Origin: 20CM-2-55-15 sp964633285
GTDB lineage: Bacteria; Acidobacteriota; Terriglobia; 20CM-2-55-15
Assembly: GCA_964633285.1 (NCBI GenBank)
Contig: CAZWGA010000007.1
Coordinates: 62,001 to 126,000, forward strand
Direction of reading: 5' to 3'
Length of the DNA: 64,000 nucleotides
Shown piece by piece: positions 33,662 through 41,665 of this stretch (positions are counted from its first letter, which is position 1; every line of letters begins with the position of its first letter). The translations under genes and the position numbers were made by a program. The notes under the pieces were generated by a model. The model made no database searches, was not told where the DNA came from, and worked only from the letters and a program-made list of their open reading frames with translations.

Positions 33662-36391
33662 TCACGAGCCAGCCGAATTGGAGCGAACGACTCGCCGTCG
33701 AATTCGCAGCGCCGCCGCACCGGCAATAGCAGTCAACAAGAGACCGGCGAGAACCAATCCCCGCGATAAGGACCGCGGAGTATACAGGGCGTGCGAGCCG
33801 TCGCCGGCGAGCACAAGCGACGACCAATAGAACGGATGACCAAACCGCGCGTCATGGATGTAGGCGAGCTTTGTCGCCCGCAACGCTTCTTCCGGTGAGC
33901 GGCCGGCTGCGAGCTCGCGATAGAATCGCTCGATAAACTCGGCAGCAAAGCGATCATTCAAATTCCACAACGTTGCAAGGACCGAGCGCGTACCGCTGTA
34001 GAAAAAAGCCCGGGTCAGTCCGACGATGCCTTCTCCTGTAATCTCCCTGCCCAGCGCCGTTTGACAGGCGGACAGCACAACCAGATCGGTCTGGAGGTGA
34101 AGGCGATAAATTTCGTCCATCTGAAGCAGTCCGTCTTCATCGGGCTCCGGCGAAAAGAGCAGGCCCGAGCGTGCGGGATGGGTTTCACTTACAAGACCAT
34201 GTGTGGCGAAATGCAATACGCGAAACGCATTGAGATCCGTCTGCCGGAGTGCGGATTCACGAGCCGCTTTCCCCTCCAATGTTTCCGTGGCCGATCCAAA
34301 CGTCCGGCGTATTGCTGCCAGTTCTTCGGCGGCGTAGGGGAGCGGTCCGAGTAACGCAATCGAATCGACCACATCGCCGGACCGTGTGACTGCATTCTGC
34401 GCCTGAGGAGGAAGCTCCGGGGCGCCCACCGCCAGGATACGGAACGGTCCGGCCCGTGGTTGTTGCCGTCTCAGGAAGGCGAGCGAGTTTATCGACGGCG
34501 CATAACTGACGGTATGACCTTCAATGAGCAAAGCGCCTTCATGCGGCAGGACTTCGAAGGGAACATAATTCAGTACTCCATGAGGAACGATCACCAGCCC
34601 CCCTCCGGTTTTCAGTTCCAATCCCGGCAAAAGCAGCTCCGACAACATCGCCGCTTCCCGCTGAACCATAGCCACATCACCCGGAGCATCCATCAATTTC
34701 CGTAAACGCTGCGTCTGCGCCTCAATCTTTGAGCGGCCGGGCAATGGCTTAAACCGCAGCTCATTGCGGGTCAGCGTCCACCGGAACGAATACGGTTCGG
34801 CGAGGAAAAAAGAAACGATGGTCTCGTTCGGATTTATCGATGGCTGCAACGCTGTAGCTGCGGCTACATCCGGATACCGCGTGTCTGCGAGTCCGGGATG
34901 TTCCAGCCGCAGTTTCAAAAGAAACCCATCGCGATTTTTTTCGAAGGCTGAAAGCTGAGCCAGCAGTTCGTCACGCTGCGCTTTAGGCAAATCGGAGTTT
35001 CGCAGCTTCTGCTGGACAGATGAAATCTTTCCCATAATCGTCAGCTCTTCATCCAGCACCGCTTTCGGAACGCCGGCTGCAACTGATGATCGTGCGGCGG
35101 CAAGCATCTCGAGAAAGCTTCGCGACCGGGCCTTTTCAGAAAGCTGAAAGGCTTCCGCAATGTGTTTCGCGTCTTCGCTCATAACCTTGAATCGCATATA
35201 GCGTTCATAGGGGTCGTAGGCGCTGAGGTTGTGCGCGAAGGAACCTGTCCGGAACGAATCGAGAATGGCGCTGTTGCGCTGTTCTTCAAGAGTATTGAGC
35301 ATCGCGCTGTAATAGGTTTCGGCGAGATCGCGTTGCCCGAGGGATTCGTAAGTGGACGCCAGCTCCATTTGACCCTGCCATAGCTGGCGCGGGTTCGGAT
35401 TGCCGGGACGGTTTTCGATGAGCGGTTGCAGAATGTTCAAGGCATCCTGGAGCCGCCCCATGAGCCGGTAGCACTGTCCGATATTCTTCGTTGCGGCGAA
35501 TGTGACTCGTCTGTAGTTCTTCGCTTTCTCAACAGCGATCGCCTGCTGGTAGTCCGAAATTGCGAGTGCAAATTCACCCGTATCCCGGTAGACATTGCCG
35601 CGATCGAGAAGCCATGTTGCTTCCTGGTCCGGAGTATCTGCTTTTCGGGCCAGTACGATCGCCTGGCCGTAGTGTTCCAGTGCTCGCCGGGCGTCTTTAT
35701 CGAAGGTCCAATATGTGAACGCGAGTTCGCCATGAGCCCAGCTTTGATTCCGATTGCCGCCGGACTGCATGGCGAGACCCAGACCCCGGAGATACTCCGA
35801 TTCCGCGGCATCGCGATCGTAGAGTTCGAAGTAGGAGACTCCTCGATTCATCGTGTAGTCGAATTGATTCTGAATCGTCGGCGCATCACGCAGCTCAAAG
35901 CTCTTTCCGGCGTAATAAAGCCAGCGGCCCCAATCTTCGACTTCGCTGTAACCGACGGCCAGCCGGACGTAGGCTTCCGCGAGCACTGCGCGATTGCCGG
36001 AAGCGAGCGCCAGTTGCACAGCACGCTGAAAAGTAGTAAGTGCTTCGCCGCGGCGCCGAGTCCAGATTTCGTAGTTTCCTTCAGCAATTTCGACACGGGC
36101 CTCGCCGGCGGTATCACCGAGACGGCGCGCAATCGGCCGGGCCTCTTCGATGTGAGGCAGCGCTTCGGCATGACGGCCAAGATTCATCAACGCCTCTGCG
36201 AGGCCGATGTGTTTCGACAGGTGCTGCGGCGCGGGCGCCGTTTCCGGTATCGACTGCAGGAGGTCCAGTGCCTTCGCATATTCGTTTTTCTGGACCAGAG
36301 CCCGAACTTGCTCGAGCTTCTCATTGAGATCCTGGGCGAAGGCTATGCTTGCAAAGCCGGCTGCAAACACCAGGACGGTCACGAAGCGCAT
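33662..36391 (-). CDS. Exported, membrane-anchored TPR-CHAT protein
   Basis: A 909-residue protein with a signal peptide (MRFVTVLVFAAGFASIAFAQ), about ten TPR-like repeats (about 25-380), a linker, and a CHAT domain (about 600-850). Catalytic His731 is in LHFATHG and Cys776 in LSACQTA. A C-terminal membrane helix follows (LVLAGLLLTAIAGAAALRI) with an arginine-rich tail. The topology places the caspase-like domain outside the cytoplasm, anchored by its C-terminus. This contrasts with the cytoplasmic CHAT protein at 25788-28310. It is divergent from an ECF sigma/anti-sigma pair, a gene order I recall in other acidobacteria. A direct role in cleaving a periplasmic signalling protein, for example the anti-sigma factor, is speculation. 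Confidence 0.88.
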   Translation of the reverse strand: MRFVTVLVFAAGFASIAFAQDLNEKLEQVRALVQKNEYAKALDLLQSIPETAPAPQHLSKHIGLAEALMNLGRHAEALPHIEEARPIARRLGDTAGEARVEIAEGNYEIWTRRRGEALTTFQRAVQLALASGNRAVLAEAYVRLAVGYSEVEDWGRWLYYAGKSFELRDAPTIQNQFDYTMNRGVSYFELYDRDAAESEYLRGLGLAMQSGGNRNQSWAHGELAFTYWTFDKDARRALEHYGQAIVLARKADTPDQEATWLLDRGNVYRDTGEFALAISDYQQAIAVEKAKNYRRVTFAATKNIGQCYRLMGRLQDALNILQPLIENRPGNPNPRQLWQGQMELASTYESLGQRDLAETYYSAMLNTLEEQRNSAILDSFRTGSFAHNLSAYDPYERYMRFKVMSEDAKHIAEAFQLSEKARSRSFLEMLAAARSSVAAGVPKAVLDEELTIMGKISSVQQKLRNSDLPKAQRDELLAQLSAFEKNRDGFLLKLRLEHPGLADTRYPDVAAATALQPSINPNETIVSFFLAEPYSFRWTLTRNELRFKPLPGRSKIEAQTQRLRKLMDAPGDVAMVQREAAMLSELLLPGLELKTGGGLVIVPHGVLNYVPFEVLPHEGALLIEGHTVSYAPSINSLAFLRRQQPRAGPFRILAVGAPELPPQAQNAVTRSGDVVDSIALLGPLPYAAEELAAIRRTFGSATETLEGKAARESALRQTDLNAFRVLHFATHGLVSETHPARSGLLFSPEPDEDGLLQMDEIYRLHLQTDLVVLSACQTALGREITGEGIVGLTRAFFYSGTRSVLATLWNLNDRFAAEFIERFYRELAAGRSPEEALRATKLAYIHDARFGHPFYWSSLVLAGDGSHALYTPRSLSRGLVLAGLLLTAIAGAAALRIRRRVVRSNSAGS

Positions 36392-36399
36392 GCTGTGAA

Positions 36400-36428
36400 G
36401 TTTTATCGTCCGGCATAAGCAGTGTCAA
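36400..36428 (-). promoter_or_regulatory. Consensus-like promoter giving a near-leaderless CHAT transcript
   Basis: On the minus strand a perfect TTGACA (36423-36428) is followed after 17 bases by TAAAAC (36400-36405). The ATG of the CHAT gene is only eight bases after the -10, so transcription should start one or two bases before it. No ribosome site precedes the ATG, which agrees with leaderless translation. Confidence 0.55.
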
Positions 36429-36503
36429 GTGTGCCCAGACGTGCCCCGCCTTTTTGCGTGCCCGCGCCGATCGATTTATGGAATCATTCCCGCAACTTTG
36501 TCT

Positions 36504-37049
36504 ATGGTTGGTGAAAGCGACATTGATCTTGTCCGGCGTTTTGTGGAAAAGAACGATTCCGAAGCGTTTGACAAATTAGTCGCGCGGCACCGTGGTTGGA
36601 TTTTGCGGGTTTGCCGAAGATTTCTGCGTTCGAATGACCTCGCGGAGGATGCGGCACAGGAAGTATTTGCGCGCTGCCTCGAAAAGCTGCCCACCCTTGA
36701 AAGTCAGAATCTGGCGGGCTGGCTGAAAGCGATCGCCGTGAACTGTTGCCTGAATATCCTCGAAAAAGAGAAACGCTGGACCACGCTGGACGACACTCGG
36801 GAACGAGGGGAGGATTCGGTCGAGCGCAGCATCATCGATTCGGAGAAGCTTGAACGGGTCATCCGTTGCATGGAAGGCCTTTCGGACAAGCAACGCATCG
36901 TTTTCTCGATGAAGTACATCGACGGCAGAAGTTATGAAGAAATTCAGCAGCTCACCGGCTTCACAGCTAAAGAAGTGAAATCGTTTCTTCAAAACGCGCG
37001 CCGCAATTTTGAGAACATGTGGGCCGCGGAGGGAGGGAGCAGGCCGTGA
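36504..37049 (+). CDS. ECF-type RNA polymerase sigma factor
   Basis: A 181-residue sigma-70-family factor. The start is placed at ATG 36504 (MVGESDIDLVRRF), since earlier in-frame codons do not look like a sigma N-terminus. Region 2 is seen in FDKLVARHRGWILRVCRRFLRSNDLAEDAAQEVFARCLEKL. Region 4 is LSDKQRIVFSMKYIDGRSYEEIQQLTGF followed by VKSFLQNARRNF. It overlaps the next gene as GTGA, and that gene has a ZAS-type zinc motif, so the pair is sigma/anti-sigma. Targets may include the PEP-CTERM gene downstream and the divergent CHAT gene. Confidence 0.92.
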   Translation: MVGESDIDLVRRFVEKNDSEAFDKLVARHRGWILRVCRRFLRSNDLAEDAAQEVFARCLEKLPTLESQNLAGWLKAIAVNCCLNILEKEKRWTTLDDTRERGEDSVERSIIDSEKLERVIRCMEGLSDKQRIVFSMKYIDGRSYEEIQQLTGFTAKEVKSFLQNARRNFENMWAAEGGSRP

Positions 37050-37648
37050 CCGACCTTCCTCCCGATCTGCAACAGACGCTGAAAGCGGCGGCCCTCAACC
37101 GGGGCGAATGTCCCGGCATGCAGCGGTTGTTGGAATACGCGAGCCTGGAATCACACGCGCGGCAAGCGCATCCAGACCACGCGCACGTCCAACTCTGCTC
37201 ACGATGCCAGTTGATTGTGATCAGTACAGAGCACGAACCGGAGCGCGCCGGCCTCGCATCAAGACCCTGGCGCTGGATTGGCATCGCCGTTCCGGTGGCT
37301 GCGGCACTGGTTCTGACAATGATTCTGATCCCGCGCATGGTTATCCACGAACCGCCGCCGGAGAGCGGAATTCGCGGAAGCTCGATCCAGTTGCTCGCGC
37401 CAGTGGGCACGGTGCGGCAGATCGCTCCTTTCCGTTGGGAAAGCCCCATCCGCGCGGAAAGTTTCCGCATCTACATTTATGACGGTCCCACTCTGCAATG
37501 GTCAGGCACCGTTCATGAACCGCAAGCATCACCACCCGAAAGCGCTCTTCAACCCGGCCGCGAATACACATGGTATGTGGAAGCTCTCGACCGGGAAGGC
37601 GAAGTGCGTATGACCTCGCCTCGCCAGACTTTCGTGCGAGCCCCTTAA
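37046..37648 (+). CDS. Membrane-bound ZAS-type anti-sigma factor
   Basis: A 200-residue protein. The start is the GTG at 37046, which overlaps the sigma stop and follows GGAGGGAG. A zinc anti-sigma motif H47-x3-C51-x2-C54 (HVQLCSRC) lies in the N-terminal cytoplasmic part, followed by one membrane helix (about 74-98, IGIAVPVAAALVLTMILI). The periplasmic part of about 100 residues is fibronectin-like (APVGTVRQIAPFRWESP and REYTWYVEALDREGEV), a common sensor shape in this family. It should hold the sigma factor at the membrane until an envelope signal triggers release. Confidence 0.82.
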   Translation: MTDLPPDLQQTLKAAALNRGECPGMQRLLEYASLESHARQAHPDHAHVQLCSRCQLIVISTEHEPERAGLASRPWRWIGIAVPVAAALVLTMILIPRMVIHEPPPESGIRGSSIQLLAPVGTVRQIAPFRWESPIRAESFRIYIYDGPTLQWSGTVHEPQASPPESALQPGREYTWYVEALDREGEVRMTSPRQTFVRAP

Positions 37649-37678
37649 CTCAAAAATAGAAATTCTCACGCGAGTTAT

Positions 37679-37706
37679 GGAATTTGCGTTTGCCGGCTGT
37701 CCGTAA
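37679..37706 (+). promoter_or_regulatory. ECF-like promoter candidate
   Basis: GGAATT (37679-37684) and CGTAA (37702-37706), 17 bases apart, resemble the GGAA.../CGT... elements of ECF promoters. The site lies 21 bases before the PEP-CTERM start and next to the ECF sigma gene. Such short motifs occur by chance. Confidence 0.25.
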
Positions 37707-37726
37707 TGTTAACCAGGGAGGAGAGT

Positions 37727-38494
37727 ATGGCATTTCGCAGCGTGGTTCTGATCGTGATCGTCCTGACCGGAGGTATCTTCAATACCGCAAGAGCGGGCAG
37801 CATCATTAATCCGCTTCCATCGACGGGGAATTATGGGCTGGTTTTGAATGGCGGATTCGAGCTGGTCGATCCTCTGCATCCGGATCACTCCAATTGGGCT
37901 GACGATTGGGGGCGGCCTGGCCCAAAGTTTGGCCTGGAGCGAAACTCCACAAACCCCTTCGCTGGGGATTGGTCGCTGAGCAAGATTGCGGGCTGGAGCA
38001 ACCCCGCCGCAACGTATGGGACTGCGTGGAGTCATCGAATTGATGGATTAACCGCCGGAGCGACCTATGTGTTGAGCGCTTTCGTCTGGAACAATCTCGG
38101 CCATGACGGCAACGAGTATCTGGATACCAACGATCAACAGGTGGTGTTTGTAGATGGCCCTGCGCTCGGACCGAATGCCACCATCCGAAATCCCGATGGA
38201 GACGGCCGCGGAGAGCTTGTTCTCACCGCTCAAAGCGGTCTCGGAGAATGGGAATTCATTTATCAGGCGTTCAGACCGGTGGCGGCGTCCATTTACATAC
38301 GCGCCGTGCTGGACGGACATGTGCTGTCGACCAGCAATGTTTACTTTGACGATATTGCAATCACGCGGCTCGCGGACTTCCGTGCGCCGGAAGCTGCGCC
38401 TGAGCCGGCATCATTGAGCCTCATGGGATGCGGCCTGGGATTGCTCGCGATAGCGTGGAAAGCAGGAGCACGCGGAAGATCCTCGCAGTTGTGA
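37727..38494 (+). CDS. PEP-CTERM sorted exported protein
   Basis: A 255-residue protein with GGGAGGAG before the ATG at 37727 and a signal peptide ending ARAG. The mature part resembles a carbohydrate-binding jelly roll (LVLNGGFELVDPLHPDHSNW at the start, SNVYFDDIAITRL at the end). The C-terminus is a typical PEP-CTERM signal: PEPASLSLMGCGLGLLAIAW followed by KAGARGR. Exosortase removes this tag during export, usually together with exopolysaccharide. No exosortase gene is in the window. Possibly controlled by the sigma factor immediately upstream. Confidence 0.85.
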   Translation: MAFRSVVLIVIVLTGGIFNTARAGSIINPLPSTGNYGLVLNGGFELVDPLHPDHSNWADDWGRPGPKFGLERNSTNPFAGDWSLSKIAGWSNPAATYGTAWSHRIDGLTAGATYVLSAFVWNNLGHDGNEYLDTNDQQVVFVDGPALGPNATIRNPDGDGRGELVLTAQSGLGEWEFIYQAFRPVAASIYIRAVLDGHVLSTSNVYFDDIAITRLADFRAPEAAPEPASLSLMGCGLGLLAIAWKAGARGRSSQL

Positions 38495-38496
38495 AT

Positions 38497-39375
38497 TCAG
38501 GGCCGGGGCGGAGCGATTTCGAATTTCACATCCACTTCGAAAGGCCTGAAGTTCGAATAATCCGCCCTGCAATCGATGGTGTTGTACGGAGCGTCATAGT
38601 GCTCGACCATGACATCGGGTAAAAGCACTGAGACTTTCTTTCCCTGAGCATAGGTAACCAGAATCCGGGCTTTGATCCTGGCCGGCGGGCCGGGGTTCTC
38701 GACTTCAAATTCCGTTTGAAGAACGCGGCCGGTATCCGGATCGATCCAGATTGTTCCATGCGAATACAGGTTCTCGCCATTCCCTCCAACAACAAGTGTG
38801 TGTGCGGAATCCGTGCGTTCATGAAATCGAATCGTCCACGTCCGGACACCTTCAATCCGGCTCGTGCCGGCGTGCTCAAATGAAAAGCGGCCGACTTCGC
38901 TTTTTCTCAGAACGTGCAGCGCGAACGTCGGCAGGTTGATTTCGCGGCGGACATCGCCGAGATTCTGAGCCGTACTCTCTTTTTTCATGTCTTCGAACCT
39001 TTTGGCATTGGCTTGCGGGGAGTCATCAAACGCTTCCTCAAAGGAAGGCTCGCTCTGTTTCACCTTCAGCCCGTCCACTCGATTCACTTTGCGAAGTGCA
39101 GACCATTCGGTCCCGACTTGAATGATGAGAAAGTCCGATGATGTACGGCGCTGCGACTTTTTTGAAACTCGAGGCGGTGTTGAATTATCGACCCAGGAGC
39201 TGTTCTGGACATATTCCTCGGAACCGATCAGATTCCCAAGTTCCGCTTCGTACTGCGCGACATATTGCGTCGCCCGATCGAGGACACTGGAAAGATCCGA
39301 TGGAGGTTGTTGCGCGAAGAGAAGCGCCACGATGATGGCTGTCATCGCTGTCATGGGCATTGTGGCGCACATCAT
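38497..39375 (-). CDS. Exported protein of unknown function
   Basis: A 292-residue protein. I start it at 39375 (MMCATMPMTAMTAIIVALLFAQQ) because the ATGs here begin a signal peptide. Further upstream the frame crosses into the divergent gene. The mature protein has an N-terminal helical section (LDRATQYVAQYEAELGNLIGSEEYVQ) and a beta-rich rest with DPDTGRVLQTEFEVENPG and a PDVMVEHYDAPYN segment. Acidobacterial genomes hold many such exported proteins with a stretch on converting DPDTGRV-like strands, and their role is unknown. Tail-to-tail with the PEP-CTERM gene (two bases apart). Confidence 0.7.
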   Translation of the reverse strand: MMCATMPMTAMTAIIVALLFAQQPPSDLSSVLDRATQYVAQYEAELGNLIGSEEYVQNSSWVDNSTPPRVSKKSQRRTSSDFLIIQVGTEWSALRKVNRVDGLKVKQSEPSFEEAFDDSPQANAKRFEDMKKESTAQNLGDVRREINLPTFALHVLRKSEVGRFSFEHAGTSRIEGVRTWTIRFHERTDSAHTLVVGGNGENLYSHGTIWIDPDTGRVLQTEFEVENPGPPARIKARILVTYAQGKKVSVLLPDVMVEHYDAPYNTIDCRADYSNFRPFEVDVKFEIAPPRP

Positions 39376-39411
39376 AACAGAGTACTCTGTCACCGAATTT
39401 CCGGAGGAACT

Positions 39412-41106
39412 ATGGGAAACAAAGTGTCTCGCCGGCAGTTTCTCGGCGAGAGTGCCGTAGGAACCGCAGCAGGCGCGATGTTGGGCCAGATTCCCGGGGC
39501 CCCTTCCGGGCCGCGTAACGCACCGCAACCGGACATCATATTAACCAACGGCAGAATCCACACGATGGATGCCCGCAATACCGTCGTACAAACGATTGCG
39601 ATCGCGAACGGGCGCGTCATCAGCGCCGGCGACCGCGCCCCGGCGCGAGGGCCCGGCACGCGCGTGATCGACCTCAAAGGACGAACCGTTGTGCCGGGCA
39701 TCATCGAAGCGCACATCCATAGTGTGAGCCTTGCCAATCGTCCCGGTTATCACACGATTCTGGAAAACACGACATCGATTCGAGACGTTCAGCAGACTCT
39801 GGCTGCCCGGAGAAAGGATGTGCCCGACGGGCAATGGATCACTTCGATGGGCGGATGGCATCCGAATCAATGGGCCGAACATCGTCATCCGACTCGCCGG
39901 GAACTCGACGAAGCGGTTCCGGACCGGCCTGTTCTTCTATACGAACGATTCACGGGACCCTGCGCGACAAACACTCCCGGCAAGGCGTTCTTCGATGCGG
40001 CCGATGCGGGACCGAAGGTGCATCCGAATATTGTTCCGGTGAAAGTTTCCGATACCGGCGTCATTGCGCCCGCCGGTTTCGCCGGCGGCGGCCCCTCCGC
40101 CAGCGCGTTGTACTACCTCCGAAAAATGCAGACGTTTGACGACAAAAAGCGGAGCACGCTCGATGCGATGAATTATTCGGCCAGTGTCGGCCTGACGTCA
40201 CATCTCGATCAGGTATTGTTCCCGACACCGGGAGCTCTGCATCCGAGCCAAATCCTTTCCAACCTCGATCAATATCGCATGTACGATCCGTGGCTGGCTC
40301 TGCACCACGAAGGGAAAACGATCATCCGGCTTCAAATGAATTTTCTGCAGAACCAGAACGATCCCGAACTGCCGGAATTGAAAGAACGCCTCCGCAATCA
40401 ATTCCAGTTTTTCGGCGACGACATGCTGATGACCGGCGCCATTGGTGAATGGGCGGCGCCGCTGGCGAGCGGTGCGGTGTGGCGGCAGGCCCAGCGGCTG
40501 GTTGCGGAAGCGCGATGGCGGAATGAGAACAGCGTCCAGAGTCTCAACGACCTCAACACGGTGGTGGAAACTTACGAAGCGCTTAACAAGGAATTCGACA
40601 TCACCCCACTGCGCTGGATGGTTCACCATGTTCCATTCGTTACAAAGGACCTGCTGACGCGACTCCAGAAGATGGGCTGCGGCGTTCAGATGGCCGCATT
40701 CCGATGGGTTACTTCAACCGATCCCAAGGTCGTGACGGGCGCGCCGTTCCGCACGATCGTCGATCATGGCATTCAGGCAGGCATTCACGGCGATGGCGTT
40801 CACATAGCGCCGCTGAATCCCTGGCTTCAGATTTATTTCGCAACAACAGGAGTCAATTCCTTCGGCGATCACGTCAACGCCGATCAACAGATCACGCGCC
40901 AGGAAGCGCTTCGGCTTTTCACTCGCGGCAACAGTTGGTTTCTGCGGATGGAAGACAAAATCGGCTCGATTGAACCCGGGAAGCTCGCGGACCTGGCGGT
41001 CTTGAACAAAGATTACTTTGCAGTGCCGGACCAGGAGATCAAACAGATCCGTTCGATCCTGACGATCGTTGACGGCAAAGTCGTGCACGATGCGAAAGTG
41101 TTGTGA
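39412..41106 (+). CDS. Tat-exported metal-dependent amidohydrolase (YtcJ-like)
   Basis: A 564-residue protein starting at ATG 39412 behind GGAGG, with a Tat-type signal (SRRQFLGESAVGTAAGAM). The amidohydrolase-3 layout is clear: DIILTNGRIHTMDARN, VIDLKGRTVVPGIIEAHIHS with the first metal-binding H-x-H, a central HHEGKT segment, and the closing SIEPGKLADLAVLNKDYFAVP. Relatives hydrolyse N-formyl or other amide bonds in the cytoplasm or periplasm. The specific substrate is unknown. Export is unusual for named relatives but common in acidobacteria. Confidence 0.88.
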   Translation: MGNKVSRRQFLGESAVGTAAGAMLGQIPGAPSGPRNAPQPDIILTNGRIHTMDARNTVVQTIAIANGRVISAGDRAPARGPGTRVIDLKGRTVVPGIIEAHIHSVSLANRPGYHTILENTTSIRDVQQTLAARRKDVPDGQWITSMGGWHPNQWAEHRHPTRRELDEAVPDRPVLLYERFTGPCATNTPGKAFFDAADAGPKVHPNIVPVKVSDTGVIAPAGFAGGGPSASALYYLRKMQTFDDKKRSTLDAMNYSASVGLTSHLDQVLFPTPGALHPSQILSNLDQYRMYDPWLALHHEGKTIIRLQMNFLQNQNDPELPELKERLRNQFQFFGDDMLMTGAIGEWAAPLASGAVWRQAQRLVAEARWRNENSVQSLNDLNTVVETYEALNKEFDITPLRWMVHHVPFVTKDLLTRLQKMGCGVQMAAFRWVTSTDPKVVTGAPFRTIVDHGIQAGIHGDGVHIAPLNPWLQIYFATTGVNSFGDHVNADQQITRQEALRLFTRGNSWFLRMEDKIGSIEPGKLADLAVLNKDYFAVPDQEIKQIRSILTIVDGKVVHDAKVL

Positions 41107-41133
41107 CCCGTCCGGTGTGCTAAACTTTCGGCT

Positions 41134-41568
41134 ATGCCATATCCAGAAATCTTGATCAAAGCCATGCGTGAAGACCTCACGCGCTTCGGAGTCGAGGAAA
41201 CGCGGACACCGGAGGAATTGGACAACCTTATTCGCAACACGCCGGGAACCGTCATGATCGTGGTTAATTCGGTGTGTGGGTGCGCCGCGGGACTGGCCCG
41301 TCCGGCCATCGGGATGGCGCTGAAACACAAGGCGCTGCCCGACAAGGTCGTAACGGTTTTTGCAGGCGCGGATATCGAAGCCACCGAAAAAGCGCGCGGC
41401 TACTTTAAAGGATACTTTCCCTCTTCACCTTCAGTCGGAATCCTTCAGAACGGCAAGATCGTCTTCATGCTCGAACGCCACCAGATCGAAGGCCGCGATC
41501 CCAATGCTATCGCCAGGGATCTCACCGATGCCTTTGACCGATTCTGTGTCCCTTCTTTGAAGAGCTAA
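41134..41568 (+). CDS. BrxA/BrxB-family bacilliredoxin
   Basis: A 144-residue thioredoxin-fold protein of the YphP/YqiW family. It starts MPYPEILIKAMREDL and carries the diagnostic C-G-C active site (Cys48-Gly-Cys50) in VVNSVCGCAAG, followed by ARPAIG and, later, SSPSVGILQNGKIVFMLERH. Bacilliredoxins remove bacillithiol from modified protein cysteines. Their presence implies bacillithiol use in this organism, to be confirmed by bshA/B/C elsewhere. Likely a redox-stress gene together with the peroxiredoxins at 32-33 kb. A long perfect inverted repeat begins right after its stop. Confidence 0.92.
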   Translation: MPYPEILIKAMREDLTRFGVEETRTPEELDNLIRNTPGTVMIVVNSVCGCAAGLARPAIGMALKHKALPDKVVTVFAGADIEATEKARGYFKGYFPSSPSVGILQNGKIVFMLERHQIEGRDPNAIARDLTDAFDRFCVPSLKS

Positions 41569-41639
41569 CGAACGCGGGTATAGAACCCGCGACTACATAA
41601 TGATCGATCATGTAGTCGCGGGTTCTATACCCGCGTTCG
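41569..41639. repeat. Nested palindromic element, copy 1
   Basis: Perfect 30-base arms (41569-41598 and 41610-41639) with an 11-base loop. Each arm contains its own small hairpin GCGGGT-ATAGA-ACCCGC, so the element can form a cloverleaf. A related copy is at 53305-53393. It lies directly after the bacilliredoxin stop and may serve as its terminator. The design resembles REP or MITE-like elements. Confidence 0.85.
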
Positions 41640-41665
41640 CTCGGAAGACTCCCGCTGGTGATAAA

